From JALHST01 sp038316335 (GTDB lineage: Bacteria; Bacteroidota; Bacteroidia; Flavobacteriales; Flavobacteriaceae), in assembly GCA_038316335.1 (NCBI GenBank), contig JBBQAM010000009.1, forward strand, positions 1 through 64,000: DNA of 64,000 nt, given 5' to 3'. The notes below the pieces were generated by a model that saw only the letters and a program-made list of their open reading frames with translations, was not told where the DNA came from and did not search any database. Numbering within the stretch: the first letter of the stretch is position 1; every line of letters begins with the position of its first letter. Positions 44,848-54,171 of the stretch are shown here, one piece after another. The translations under genes and the position numbers were made by a program.

Positions 44848-46878
44848 ATGAAAAAATCAATTTTCCTTTTGTTATTATTTGGATGGGGCGTATTGAGAGG
44901 CCAAGAAAATAATTGGGTCATCTCCTCCGGAAAGGTAGATCAATACACGGGAATCGTCACGGCAAATGGTAGGATAGGAATTCTCCCCGAAGACAAACCA
45001 TTTAAAACAAAATCAATTATTTTAAATAATGTGTACGACAAGGAATCGCCTTTGGGAGTCAGTAAAATTCTATTAGGGATGAACTTTGCAAATATGGACT
45101 TGACCGTGGATGGGGAATTGGTCACCGAAAGCAATATCACTGATTTCAAGCAGGAACTTGACATGAAAACGGCGGCTTTTACTACCTCTTTTAAGTTTAA
45201 GGACAAGGCACAGATCAGCTATACCATTTATGCACTTAGAAATATACAATACACTGGTTATGTAGACGTTAAAGTCATTCCTACAAATTCGATTTCGCTA
45301 CAAGTAACTGGTAAGATAACCACCCCCGAAGAATACCAAGAACCTATCAGTACGTTTCGAATCTTGAAAGATCTAGAGACCACAATGCCGATACTTCAAA
45401 CGGTCGCCAAAAGCCGATTAGGGCAACACCTAGTAGCCACTTCTGCCACTTTTATTTGGCACGGCATCAATTCGACCCGCGAAGATCAGCGCCCTGAATT
45501 GACACACGAAAAATTATCAGAATACGACAATCGACTGTCATTTGAAAAGCTGCTCAAGAAAGGGGAGGTTTATGAATTTGCATGGACCGGGGCGGAATGC
45601 ACTACCCAGGATTTTAAGGATCCCCAAACCGAGTCTGAACGTTTCGTCATTTTTAATTTATTGACACCTCGAAAAGATCTATTAGATCAACACAAAAAAC
45701 TTTGGGCCGATTTATGGCAAGGCGATATCGTAATAGACGGCAATCCTCAAGACCAATTGGATGTGCGCCTGGCACTCTATCACCTATATGCCTTCTCAAG
45801 GGGTGATTCCGATTTGAGCATTGCCCCCATGGGCTTGTCCTCTCAAAATTATAATGGCCATATTTTTTGGGATACTGAACTTTGGATGTTCCCACCCTTA
45901 TTATTATTAAATCAGGATATTGCGAGATCTTTGATGAATTATCGTTCAGACCGATTAAACAAGGCGCGGCAAAAGGCCATCAACTTTGGGTATAAGGGCG
46001 CCATGTTTCCTTGGGAGAGTGATGACACTGGAGAGGAAGCGACTCCTGCATGGGCCTTGACAGGGACTTTTGAACACCACATTACTGCTGATGTGGCCAT
46101 CGCCTTTTGGAACTATTATCGCGTAACCCAAAACAAATTTTGGTTGCAAGAACGCGGCTATCCATTAATGAAGGAAGTAGCCGATTATTGGGTAAGCCGA
46201 ACGACCCGAAACGAGGATGGAAGTTTTAGTATAAAAAATGTGGTAGGTGCCAATGAATTTGCGCCGAATGTAGATGATAATGCCTTTACCAATGGTTCTG
46301 CGATAACGGCCATTGAATATGCCAGGGCCGCGGCAACGGAAATTGGGGAAACCCCAAATCCCCAATGGGAGCTGGTCGCCTCGAAAATCAGGATCTTAAA
46401 ATTCGATGATGGTGTTACCAAAGAGCACACAAGGTATGCCGGGGACCGCATCAAGCAGGCTGATGTGAATCTTTTGTCCTACCCACTCCATATCATCACA
46501 GATGCCGCCACCATCAAAAAAGACCTTACCTATTACGAACCTAAGTTGGCCGAAGAAGGCCCGGCCATGGGGCAATCGGTCTTTGCTGTTCTCTATGCCC
46601 GCATGGGCGACGCACAAGAGGCTTACCGTTTGTATAAGCGTAGTTACGAGCCGAACAAACGTCCACCTTTTGGAGCCTTGGCAGAATCGGCAACGAGCAA
46701 CAACCCATACTTTGCGACAGGTGCTGGGGGCATGCTACAGGTCGTACTTTTTGGTTTTGGGGGATTGGATATTACCGATGATGGCATCACGCAGAAAAAC
46801 CCCATTCTTCCTAAACAGTGGAAGTCTTTGACCCTCAAAGGGGTCGGACCCGAAAGGAAAACCTATACGATCAAGTGA
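44848..46878 (+). CDS. Exported glycoside hydrolase, GH65-like
   Basis: 676 residues. Signal peptide MKKSIFLLLLFGWGVLRGQ. The N-terminal beta-sandwich (about 25-270) and the (alpha/alpha)6 barrel (about 310-630) follow GH65 order. GHIFWDTELWMFP is the GH65 'WDTE' element. The general acid Glu lies in VVGANEFAPNVDDNAFTN near residue 467, and KQADV is the phosphate/water-site loop. GH65 members are phosphorylases or hydrolases of alpha-glucosides; exported ones without a phosphorylase phosphate pocket act as hydrolases, for example on trehalose, kojibiose or glucosyl-galactose. No other sugar genes flank it. Confidence 0.87.
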   Translation: MKKSIFLLLLFGWGVLRGQENNWVISSGKVDQYTGIVTANGRIGILPEDKPFKTKSIILNNVYDKESPLGVSKILLGMNFANMDLTVDGELVTESNITDFKQELDMKTAAFTTSFKFKDKAQISYTIYALRNIQYTGYVDVKVIPTNSISLQVTGKITTPEEYQEPISTFRILKDLETTMPILQTVAKSRLGQHLVATSATFIWHGINSTREDQRPELTHEKLSEYDNRLSFEKLLKKGEVYEFAWTGAECTTQDFKDPQTESERFVIFNLLTPRKDLLDQHKKLWADLWQGDIVIDGNPQDQLDVRLALYHLYAFSRGDSDLSIAPMGLSSQNYNGHIFWDTELWMFPPLLLLNQDIARSLMNYRSDRLNKARQKAINFGYKGAMFPWESDDTGEEATPAWALTGTFEHHITADVAIAFWNYYRVTQNKFWLQERGYPLMKEVADYWVSRTTRNEDGSFSIKNVVGANEFAPNVDDNAFTNGSAITAIEYARAAATEIGETPNPQWELVASKIRILKFDDGVTKEHTRYAGDRIKQADVNLLSYPLHIITDAATIKKDLTYYEPKLAEEGPAMGQSVFAVLYARMGDAQEAYRLYKRSYEPNKRPPFGALAESATSNNPYFATGAGGMLQVVLFGFGGLDITDDGITQKNPILPKQWKSLTLKGVGPERKTYTIK

Positions 46879-47039
46879 GTAATTCTTGAGCTAGGTACCT
46901 TACTATAATTGCAAGAACCTATATGGCAAAGTACCAAAAAGGCAGCACGAAATTCTAAATTGCGCTAATTAAGGATGTCATCAGAAGGTATTGCCCATAC
47001 AATAGTATCCCTAATTCAAGGGAAAGTTATATCATTGAA

Positions 47040-47077
47040 ACGCTTAGTAAAATTTAATGAACATACTGATTAAGCGT
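47040..47077 (+). repeat. Short inverted repeat upstream of the SIMPL gene
   Basis: ACGCTTA (47040-47046) and TAAGCGT (47071-47077), separated by 24 nt, just upstream of the -7 element at 47100. Possible binding site; evidence is position only. Confidence 0.25.
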
Positions 47078-47099
47078 CTTAGGCAAAGGTCTTTTTTGG

Positions 47100-47107
47100 T
47101 AATTTTG
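47100..47107 (+). promoter_or_regulatory. -7 promoter element (TAATTTTG) of the SIMPL gene
   Basis: Perfect TAnnTTTG match, 25 nt before ATG 47133. Confidence 0.45.
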
Positions 47108-47132
47108 AGCGTATATTATCAAAAAGAATACT

Positions 47133-47858
47133 ATGAAACATTTGACTGCGGTAATTTTCGGATTGGCTATCGTCATTGCAGCCCTTTTTCTTGGCAATGC
47201 CTACGTAAAAAGGGCCCAACCCCCCCATATAATTTCGGTGACCGGTTTGGGGAATGAGGACTTCACTTCCGACCTTATCGTTTGGGAAGGTAGTTTTTCG
47301 GCCAATAATTATGAAATGAAACTGGCATATGAAGAATTGAACCGGGAAAAGGAACTAGTAAAGGACTATTTGGTCGCTAAAGGCATCAAAGCCAATGATA
47401 TAATTTTCAATTCGGTGCAGACCATGGAGAAGGTCGACAACAAATATGATAACGGCAACTTTGTTGGCACTATTTTTAAAGGGTACCAACTAACTCAATC
47501 CTTCCAAATCGAAGCTACCGACGTCCCCATGATCGAACAAATTTCCCGAGAAATTACAGAACTCTTGAATAACGGGGTACAATTAAATTCAGCGCCTCCA
47601 CGCTATTATTACACAAAGTTGGCCGATCTGAAGATCAAGATGATCTCGAAAGCAACCGAAGATGCACGTATACGCGCCGAGAACATTGCCAAAAACGCTG
47701 GCGGTACGCTTGGCGACCTAATTTCGGCCCAGATGGGGGTCTTTCAGATAACAGGACAAAATTCAGGGGAGGATTACAGTTGGGGCGGTGCGTATAATAC
47801 GGCATCAAAGAAAAAGACCGCCTCGATTACCATGCGTCTCGAATACAATGTGCGATAA
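47133..47858 (+). CDS. SIMPL domain-containing envelope protein
   Basis: 241 residues. One N-terminal hydrophobic segment (about 4-22, AVIFGLAIVIAALFLGNAY) serves as signal or anchor. The SIMPL (DUF541) domain follows: ISVTGLGNEDFTSDLIVWEG, then KGYQLTQSFQIEATDV and AREDAR-type helix DARIRAENIAKNAGGTLG, ending MRLEYNV. Members form oligomeric assemblies in the envelope; some relate to oxidative stress, but the function is not settled. It is monocistronic with its own promoter and a strong terminator 46 bp after the stop. Confidence 0.88.
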   Translation: MKHLTAVIFGLAIVIAALFLGNAYVKRAQPPHIISVTGLGNEDFTSDLIVWEGSFSANNYEMKLAYEELNREKELVKDYLVAKGIKANDIIFNSVQTMEKVDNKYDNGNFVGTIFKGYQLTQSFQIEATDVPMIEQISREITELLNNGVQLNSAPPRYYYTKLADLKIKMISKATEDARIRAENIAKNAGGTLGDLISAQMGVFQITGQNSGEDYSWGGAYNTASKKKTASITMRLEYNVR

Positions 47859-47903
47859 GACGTTCATCTTTTAAAAGTTTCATTGTTAGAAAATTGGGCA
47901 TTA

Positions 47904-47934
47904 AAAAAGCCTCGACCCTACATCGAGGCTTTTT
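47904..47934. terminator. Terminator of the SIMPL gene
   Basis: AAAAAGCCTCGA (47904-47915) pairs with TCGAGGCTTTTT (47923-47934) around a 7-nt loop, with T tracts on both strands. Confidence 0.9.
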
Positions 47935-48017
47935 AATCAAAATCAAAAAACCAACCTAAACACATGAATTTATTTTCACTTCCCGAATGGTATCGGAAAC
48001 AGTTCGTTTTGTCTTAA

Positions 48018-48058
48018 AACTTCACCCTTTTGATTTGGGGTTACAAAAGGATGAAGTT
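48018..48058. repeat. Long imperfect hairpin in a 350-bp intergenic region
   Basis: A 15-bp stem with a single mismatch (AACTTCACCCTTTTG with CAAAAGGATGAAGTT) closes an 11-nt loop. No T tract follows, so it is not a standard terminator. The rest of 47935-48288 is very AT-rich (about 48100-48210) with no convincing gene; a 17-codon ORF at 47964 was not accepted. Confidence 0.55.
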
Positions 48059-48288
48059 ATTTAAATCATAGCAATTTGTATATAGAACAATCAGGATGTA
48101 GAATACCCTACCCAAAAAGTATATTTATTTTCAAAATTTTTAATTTTTATACGTAAAATATTTATTGTCAATGTTTTATAATATTTATAGTCCCTTGTAT
48201 TTTAGTGACCCAACCAAAAATAATCAGAGCCGAAAGGATGTTTACTCATAAGTTTTGATTAATTTTAATAAGCATAAAGAGGGGATCC

Positions 48289-48834
48289 ATGACCACTAAA
48301 ATTCTTAAGGAAGTAAAGGCGGAATTGCATAAAGGGGTTACTGAAAAAGGTCATCCGTTTCGATATTGCATCTTGGCGACTGTAGGGCTTGAAAATATAC
48401 CTCGTCAGCGTACGGTTGTATTACGGGAACTTGGCGACGACCTACATTTGAATTTTTATACCGACCTGCGTTCGAAAAAAATAATTCACATTCATGAGAA
48501 TAAAAAAGTAAGCTTGATGTTCCTGCATCCCGAAAAGCTACTTCAAATTCGGGTAGAGGGTCTGGCCAAAATACATCGAGACCATGCCACCCTTGATAAG
48601 CATCGGAAAAACCTGCTTGCCATAAATAAAAAAAATTTCACCACTGCGGCAGCACCCGGAACCACAATAGCGAATCCGAACGCAGTAGACTATTTGAAAG
48701 ATGCCGATTATTTTTGTGTGGTCGAAGTGAATCCCTTTAAGATCGAATACCTTAAACTTGAACACCCCAATCACATACGGGTACGTTTTGCCCGGGAAGG
48801 TGCTGATTGGGATGGTGAATACCTAGTGCCTTAA
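48289..48834 (+). CDS. PPOX-class flavin-binding protein (pyridoxamine phosphate oxidase-like)
   Basis: 181 residues with the split-barrel FMN fold. FRYCILATVGLENIPRQRTV begins the sheet and positions Arg residues for FMN phosphate. FYTDLRSKKIIHIHENKKVSLMF is the typical PNPOx 'SrKaxql' segment with the FMN-binding Lys. The C-terminal pyridoxine-specific region of true PdxH is not convincing, so this is the broader family; the substrate may be a different flavin-dependent reaction. GGGG-rich AGAGGGGATCC just before ATG 48289 may act as a ribosome binding site. It is convergent with bshC. Confidence 0.82.
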   Translation: MTTKILKEVKAELHKGVTEKGHPFRYCILATVGLENIPRQRTVVLRELGDDLHLNFYTDLRSKKIIHIHENKKVSLMFLHPEKLLQIRVEGLAKIHRDHATLDKHRKNLLAINKKNFTTAAAPGTTIANPNAVDYLKDADYFCVVEVNPFKIEYLKLEHPNHIRVRFAREGADWDGEYLVP

Positions 48835-48864
48835 TACCCTCCTTACCACGAACCCAAGCGGCGT

Positions 48865-50475
48865 TTACAATTGTATGATCAGGAATTTTAAATGTAGGGG
48901 ATCTAAGGCGTCGAATAGCATGGGGACCAATTCTTCGCCCCATTCAAGGTAGATTTCCGAGAAATTGACGCTGCGTTCCTGCAACGATCGACCCGGAAAA
49001 AGTGTGTTTTGCAGTTCGGTCATTCTGACAATCTGATCTTCGAGTTTTCGCTTTTGTGCTTTTAGAAGGCGTTTCTCAAGATGGTCCAAGCCTTTTTTCT
49101 GTTTTACTTCCTGTGCCTTAACAGCTCCTAAAAACGACCTATCGGTTTGTTGGGCTATCTCGTAAAGTGCCTTGAATTGTTCTTCCAAATGCTTTTTTTG
49201 AGGACCAAAATCAATGTCGATATTCGATATTTCCCGTATCTTTTTATTGATCAAGTTACTCTGTCCCAGAAAAATATCGGGAAGCGAAAGTTTGAGTTTT
49301 TTAAGTTTGTCACTTTGTTTTTTAGTCATGACCAAAACTGAATTTCTGAGCAACAGCATCGGAAAAGTGATCTTCATCTCCTCAAAATATGCTTTCAGCT
49401 CGAGCCAGTAGGCGAGTTCTCCCCCACCACCAATATAACAAAGATTGGGTAAGACCACTTCCTGGTATAAAGGCCGTGAGATTACATTGGGTGAAAAGCG
49501 TTCCGGAAAGGCATGCAATTCTTTTTGAAGTTGTTCCTTGGTCCAGGAAATCGATGTTTGGAGTACCGAATAGCGACCGTCAAACTCAACGATGCGTTCG
49601 CGCAGCCCGTCTTGCAAGTAAAAATAATTGATTTCCCTAGGATTTACTTGAACATCATATTTTTCGGGCAGATCTTGCAGCTTTTCAATTGTTTGGCCTA
49701 CTTTTTTAAAACCTACTTGTTCAAAAAGATCCCGCTCAATATACGGTACCATTAGGCGTTTCAGGTCATGATCGTCCCCATCTAATATGACGAGTCCGTA
49801 CTCCCCGAACAAAGTATTGACCAAAAATCGTGTGGCATCCGTCAAGGTATCATGTTCCAGATAGGCCTTTTTGAATAGTTCCTTTAAGGCTTCCGCATTC
49901 TTACTTTGGCCAATGGCATTCGAAAATGCCGTGTAGACTTCTTCAAGGCCATTGGTCGAAAGTTTCCCAACAGCTCCTATCGAGGAATCAGATACTCCGT
50001 TCCATTGTAATTTTCTTCCGCCAAAATTAAAATAATTGATTTCCTCAAAATCATGATCTTCAGTAGCCATCCAATAGACTGGCACAAAATTGTATTTTGG
50101 ATATTTTGCCTTAAGCTTTGCCGTCAAATTAATGGTTGAAATAATTTTATACAAAAAATATACGGGACCCGTAAAAAGGTTCAATTGATGGCCTGTGACG
50201 ACCGTAAAAGTCATAGGCTCCTTTAACATAATCAGATTCGTTCGGGTCTTCTTTAATACTTCAAAACCCTTGTATTGCTTGGTAAGGGAAGTATATAAAA
50301 TCTCGCGGTGTTCACTGGGAAAATTGTTTGCCTTCTCCTGAATCTGTTCCTCAAAATTTTCGATTTCGGGATATCTGCCAAAAAAGGGCTTCAAGCTTTT
50401 ATGGTCATCGAGATAATCACAGATCAAAGATGAAAAATACCCGGTTTGGTCAAATGGAAGACTATCACTGTGCAT
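48865..50475 (-). CDS. bshC: Bacillithiol biosynthesis cysteine-adding enzyme BshC
   Basis: 536 residues covering the whole BshC length. The N-terminal Rossmann-type core is marked by VVTGHQLNLFTGPVYFLYK (with the conserved GHQ..L.GGP-type nucleotide loop), VPVYWMATEDHDFEEINY (the catalytic 'EDHD' region) and PNLCYIGGGGELAYWLELK. The long coiled-coil arm (KKHLEEQFKALYEIAQQ, then KRLLKAQKRKLEDQIV) lies at about 415-490. It joins cysteine to glucosaminyl-malate in the last step of bacillithiol synthesis in the cytosol. bshA and bshB are not in the window. A TATCTTTA -7-like element lies 20 nt upstream. Confidence 0.93.
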   Translation of the reverse strand: MHSDSLPFDQTGYFSSLICDYLDDHKSLKPFFGRYPEIENFEEQIQEKANNFPSEHREILYTSLTKQYKGFEVLKKTRTNLIMLKEPMTFTVVTGHQLNLFTGPVYFLYKIISTINLTAKLKAKYPKYNFVPVYWMATEDHDFEEINYFNFGGRKLQWNGVSDSSIGAVGKLSTNGLEEVYTAFSNAIGQSKNAEALKELFKKAYLEHDTLTDATRFLVNTLFGEYGLVILDGDDHDLKRLMVPYIERDLFEQVGFKKVGQTIEKLQDLPEKYDVQVNPREINYFYLQDGLRERIVEFDGRYSVLQTSISWTKEQLQKELHAFPERFSPNVISRPLYQEVVLPNLCYIGGGGELAYWLELKAYFEEMKITFPMLLLRNSVLVMTKKQSDKLKKLKLSLPDIFLGQSNLINKKIREISNIDIDFGPQKKHLEEQFKALYEIAQQTDRSFLGAVKAQEVKQKKGLDHLEKRLLKAQKRKLEDQIVRMTELQNTLFPGRSLQERSVNFSEIYLEWGEELVPMLFDALDPLHLKFLIIQL

Positions 50476-50495
50476 AGGCGTACTGAAAATCGTGG

Positions 50496-50503
50496 TAAAG
50501 ATA
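50496..50503 (-). promoter_or_regulatory. -7-like promoter element (TATCTTTA) of bshC
   Basis: Seven of eight matches to TAnnTTTG on the minus strand, 20 nt before ATG 50475. Confidence 0.35.
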
Positions 50504-50611
50504 AAATTCTAGCTTTTCCGAATTCCTAAAAATACGTTAATTACAGTAACCATTAAACCTAGAAACCTAAACGATGGTAGAATAATGAAATATTTTGTCG
50601 CCGAGAATCCT

Positions 50612-50619
50612 TAGATTTG
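50612..50619 (+). promoter_or_regulatory. -7 promoter element (TAGATTTG) of the M14 peptidase gene
   Basis: Perfect TAnnTTTG match, 25 nt before ATG 50645. Confidence 0.45.
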
Positions 50620-50644
50620 AGTTTTTCGAAATCAATTGAACGCT

Positions 50645-53104
50645 ATGCGGTTATCCTTACTTGCTATTATTTTGCTTTGTACCAAGATTGGTACTTCACA
50701 GGATCTTCAATCACCTTCCGAATTTCTAGGCTATGAGCTCGGGACCCAGTTCACAAGACATAGTCAGGTAGTCGACTATTATGAATATCTTTCGAAAGTG
50801 GCCCCAGAACGTGTCGTGCTTCAAGAATATGGGATGACGAACGAACGAAGGCCCTTGCTTTTGGCGTATGTCTCATCAGCCGAAAATATCAGAAACCTCG
50901 AAAGTATACGCCTTGAACATCTTAAAAGTACCACGGGTGAAAGCAACGCATCGAAGGCCATTGTTTGGCTGAGTTACAATGTACATGGCAATGAAAGTGT
51001 CAGTACCGAAGCCTCCATGCAGACTATTTATGAGTTACTGACCCATAAAAGTGGGTACCTTGAAAATACAGTGGTACTTATCGACCCTTGTATTAACCCC
51101 GACGGTCGCGATCGGTACGTAAATTGGTACAATCAATTCAAAAATACACCGAACAATGTTGACCCGAACAACAAGGAGCACCACGAAGGATGGCTAAGTG
51201 GCCGTTCTAATCATTACATGTTCGACCTGAACCGGGACTGGGCCTGGCTGACACAGGTCGAAAGCCAGCAACGCATCAAGATATTCAACAAGTGGTTGCC
51301 TTTGGTCCATGTCGATTTTCATGAGCAAGGTGTGAACAATCCATATTATTTTGCCCCCGCAGCAGAACCCTTTCACGAGGTCATTACCCCTTTTCAGCGT
51401 GAATTTCAGATTACCATCGGAAAAAACCACGCCAAATATTTTGATGCCAACGGCTGGTTTTATTTTACGAAGGAAGTCTTTGATCTTTTTTATCCAAGTT
51501 ATGGGGATACCTTCCCAACTTACAATGGCGGTATCGGGATGACTTATGAACAAGGCGGAAGCGGCCAAGCCGGACTTGGTATTATCACCAATGTCGGGGA
51601 TACACTTACCTTGAAGGACCGGTTGGCCCATCATCTAGTAACCGGCTTGTCTACCATTGAAATTGCGGCTAAAAACGCCTTAAAACTGAACGAGGAGTTC
51701 GAAAAATTCTATAAAAACAGGAATTTTAAGTTCAAAAGTTATGTACTGAGTGGCGACACTGACAAAATTAGCGCCTTGACCAAGTTATTAGACCAACATC
51801 AAATCGTCTATGGTACGGCCACTGGTGCCATCGTGAAAGGCTATGTGTATGATAGCGGCAAGAATGGGAGCCAACGCCCCGCCAATAACAGTCTGGTAGT
51901 TTCAACCGATCAAGTGAAGGGTACCTTGGTAAAAGTTCTTTTTGAACCCAATGCCAAATTGAGCGATTCGCTTACCTATGATATCACCGCCTGGTCGCTA
52001 CCATATGCCTATGGCCTGAATACCATTGCCTCGGAAAATCTGGTCGAAACCACAAGTCAGAAGTGGAAGAACGATGTCGACATGGCAAACATAGATGGAA
52101 GTGCCTATGCCTATATCACTGATTGGAATAGTATGGAAGATGCTCGTTTCTTGGCGGATCTGCTGAAGGGAAATGTGCGGGTACGCTTTGCCCAAAAACC
52201 ATTTAAGACCGCAGAAGGGACTTTTAATCGCGGGAGCCTGATCATTACTAAATCGGACAATAAAAATAATAAGGAATACTCCACAATCTTGAGGGATGCC
52301 GCCCAGAAACATCAAAAAAAATTGATTGCGACGACTACCGGTTTTGTTGAAAATGGCAAAGACTTTGGTTCGGGCTATGTAGATATGGTCAAAGACGTAA
52401 AGATAGCCGTACTTTCTGGCCCTCCGACTTCATCTTTGCAGTTCGGTGAAATATGGAACTTTTTTGAACAACAATTACACTATCCCGTGACCATACTTGA
52501 TTCTGAATATTGGGATGAAGTCGACCTTGGCGAATATGATGTCCTCGTGTTGCCCGGGGGATATGGGTACCAAGGATTTTTAAAGGAGAATCAATTGAAT
52601 TCCCTAAAGGATTGGGTGCGTAATGGTGGAAAGTTGATTGCGATGGGCGGCGCTATCAAAGGAATTGACGGCGAAAAGGGTTTTGGCATCAAGGAACGGA
52701 AACAGGAGAAGGATACGACAGGTATTCAAAAAGTTCAGAACTATGAGATATCACAACGGGAAGAAATAAAGGACGAAATTACCGGTGCGATCTTCAAAGT
52801 GGCAGTTGATCCTACCCACCCTCTTGCTTATGGCTATGATAGCACGTATTACACCCTTAAATTGGGGGATGATGCCTATGAATATTTAGACGAAGGCACG
52901 GTCGTCTTCCTTGAAAGTGATACCAAGCCTGTCGCCGGTTTCGCTGGCAGTGAAGCCCAAAAGAAAATCGGCAATACCTTGATATTCGGAGTTGAACGCT
53001 TTGGAGACGGCCAAGTAATCTATATGGTCGATAATCCTTTGTTCAGGGGTTTTTGGGAAAATGGCAAGTTATTTTTTGCGAATGCCTTATTTATGGTCGA
53101 TTAG
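50645..53104 (+). CDS. M14 zinc carboxypeptidase with C-terminal amidotransferase-like domain
   Basis: 819 residues from ATG 50645 (a TTG at 50636 is in frame but the signal peptide MRLSLLAIILLCTKIGTSQ starts at the ATG). The M14 domain (about 40-340) has HGNES near 114 (His, Glu ligands), NPDGRDRYVN and DLNRDWAW, FHEQG near 225 (third His) and a candidate catalytic Glu in GMTYEQGG. After a linker region, a class-I-glutamine-amidotransferase-like fold (about 595-815) shows VLVLPGGYGYQGFL and GGKLIAMGGAIKGI, without a nucleophile Cys. The gene is of the size seen for large Bacteroidota M14 proteins. Periplasmic peptide digestion is the likely role. Confidence 0.9.
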   Translation: MRLSLLAIILLCTKIGTSQDLQSPSEFLGYELGTQFTRHSQVVDYYEYLSKVAPERVVLQEYGMTNERRPLLLAYVSSAENIRNLESIRLEHLKSTTGESNASKAIVWLSYNVHGNESVSTEASMQTIYELLTHKSGYLENTVVLIDPCINPDGRDRYVNWYNQFKNTPNNVDPNNKEHHEGWLSGRSNHYMFDLNRDWAWLTQVESQQRIKIFNKWLPLVHVDFHEQGVNNPYYFAPAAEPFHEVITPFQREFQITIGKNHAKYFDANGWFYFTKEVFDLFYPSYGDTFPTYNGGIGMTYEQGGSGQAGLGIITNVGDTLTLKDRLAHHLVTGLSTIEIAAKNALKLNEEFEKFYKNRNFKFKSYVLSGDTDKISALTKLLDQHQIVYGTATGAIVKGYVYDSGKNGSQRPANNSLVVSTDQVKGTLVKVLFEPNAKLSDSLTYDITAWSLPYAYGLNTIASENLVETTSQKWKNDVDMANIDGSAYAYITDWNSMEDARFLADLLKGNVRVRFAQKPFKTAEGTFNRGSLIITKSDNKNNKEYSTILRDAAQKHQKKLIATTTGFVENGKDFGSGYVDMVKDVKIAVLSGPPTSSLQFGEIWNFFEQQLHYPVTILDSEYWDEVDLGEYDVLVLPGGYGYQGFLKENQLNSLKDWVRNGGKLIAMGGAIKGIDGEKGFGIKERKQEKDTTGIQKVQNYEISQREEIKDEITGAIFKVAVDPTHPLAYGYDSTYYTLKLGDDAYEYLDEGTVVFLESDTKPVAGFAGSEAQKKIGNTLIFGVERFGDGQVIYMVDNPLFRGFWENGKLFFANALFMVD

Positions 53105-53121
53105 TATAGGTCTAGATACGC

Positions 53122-54171
53122 TTAATAGAGCATTAGGGAAACCAGGACAATGACCACTAAGGCAGTGGGTACGATCAACATCAAATAGAGAAACGAGATG
53201 AAATTGGCCTTTAAAAAGGCGCCGAACCAAGAACTCCGGTAAAAGTTTCTCAAAGCGATCATAAGATAAATCAGAAACGAAAGCGAAATAAGAACTTCCA
53301 CCGAGTTGGGGATCGTAATGATCAAATTCAGTAGAATCAAGATACAAAAGGCCGTAAACATAAACGTGAAAAAATAAAACGTGAAGACCAGATGATGGGC
53401 AAAGGTGCCCCGTCGCCAATAAAAAATTTTTAAAAAGACCGCAAAAAGAGGCAAGAGCAGGAACATGGCAATCGGAATCGTATCATAAAATGCCTTTAGA
53501 ATGCCTCCACCTCGATTCTGATAAAACTTGAGCATCTGGGTATAGAATCTGCGTATAAAGGCATTCGCATCCTCCTTCATACCCATGCCCTTTAGGATTT
53601 CTTTCTGTGAGGCACCTGATGCAATCAGTGAATCGATTTCTTTTTTACTTTGTCCTAGCAAAGATATCCCGTTTGATTTTGGGGCTAAAACAATTGCCGA
53701 ATCCAACTGCGATAATTCCTTATCGGTCATACCAATGTACTTTTGGTTATCCTTTAAGGCCTTTTTTGCCACGGCAAGCCCTAAAGAATCTTTGTCTACC
53801 GGAATGGAATCGAGGTCTATCTTTTGCTCAAACCCTTTTTTGATGGCCTGAGACATCTCATTATCGGCTTTGCGCACCGTAAAAGAGAAAATAAAGAAAA
53901 AGATAACCGAAATAAACAGATAAAATTGAGCAGGATGCAGATAGGTGTTCCTCTTGCCATCTACAAAGCGCCGGGCAAGAACGCCCGGTTTTAACATCAA
54001 CGGAACAAAACTCCTGAAAAAACGCGCATCAATTGAAAAATAGTTACTGATCGTATTACTGAACAATACCCCAAATGTCAGATTATCAACAGTCTCTTGA
54101 CCGCAATATGGGCAATAGTCAAAAGAAGCATCAAACGATTTTTCGCAATTTTTGCATTCAGTGGTCGGCAT
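53122..54171 (-). CDS. DUF3667-type membrane protein with N-terminal zinc ribbon
   Basis: 349 residues from ATG 54171; six bases upstream a TTG is also in frame. The N-terminus carries a zinc ribbon CKNCEKSFDASFDYCPYCG (two CxxC). A conserved LARRFVDGKRNTYLHPAQFYLF segment follows, then a first membrane helix near 85-100. A long soluble middle (about 100-220) and four further hydrophobic helices (about 230-345) complete it. This is the layout of DUF3667/DUF3681-like proteins of Bacteroidota; function unknown. It is convergent with the M14 gene (17 bp between stops). Confidence 0.82.
   Translation of the reverse strand: MPTTECKNCEKSFDASFDYCPYCGQETVDNLTFGVLFSNTISNYFSIDARFFRSFVPLMLKPGVLARRFVDGKRNTYLHPAQFYLFISVIFFFIFSFTVRKADNEMSQAIKKGFEQKIDLDSIPVDKDSLGLAVAKKALKDNQKYIGMTDKELSQLDSAIVLAPKSNGISLLGQSKKEIDSLIASGASQKEILKGMGMKEDANAFIRRFYTQMLKFYQNRGGGILKAFYDTIPIAMFLLLPLFAVFLKIFYWRRGTFAHHLVFTFYFFTFMFTAFCILILLNLIITIPNSVEVLISLSFLIYLMIALRNFYRSSWFGAFLKANFISFLYLMLIVPTALVVIVLVSLMLY

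Noticed and set aside
47964..48017. 17-codon ORF (MNLFSLPEWYRKQFVLS)
   Set aside because: Too short to support without conservation data, and it runs directly into the hairpin at 48018.
51194..51634. 146-codon minus-strand frame
   Set aside because: Lies fully within the M14 peptidase coding region on the other strand.
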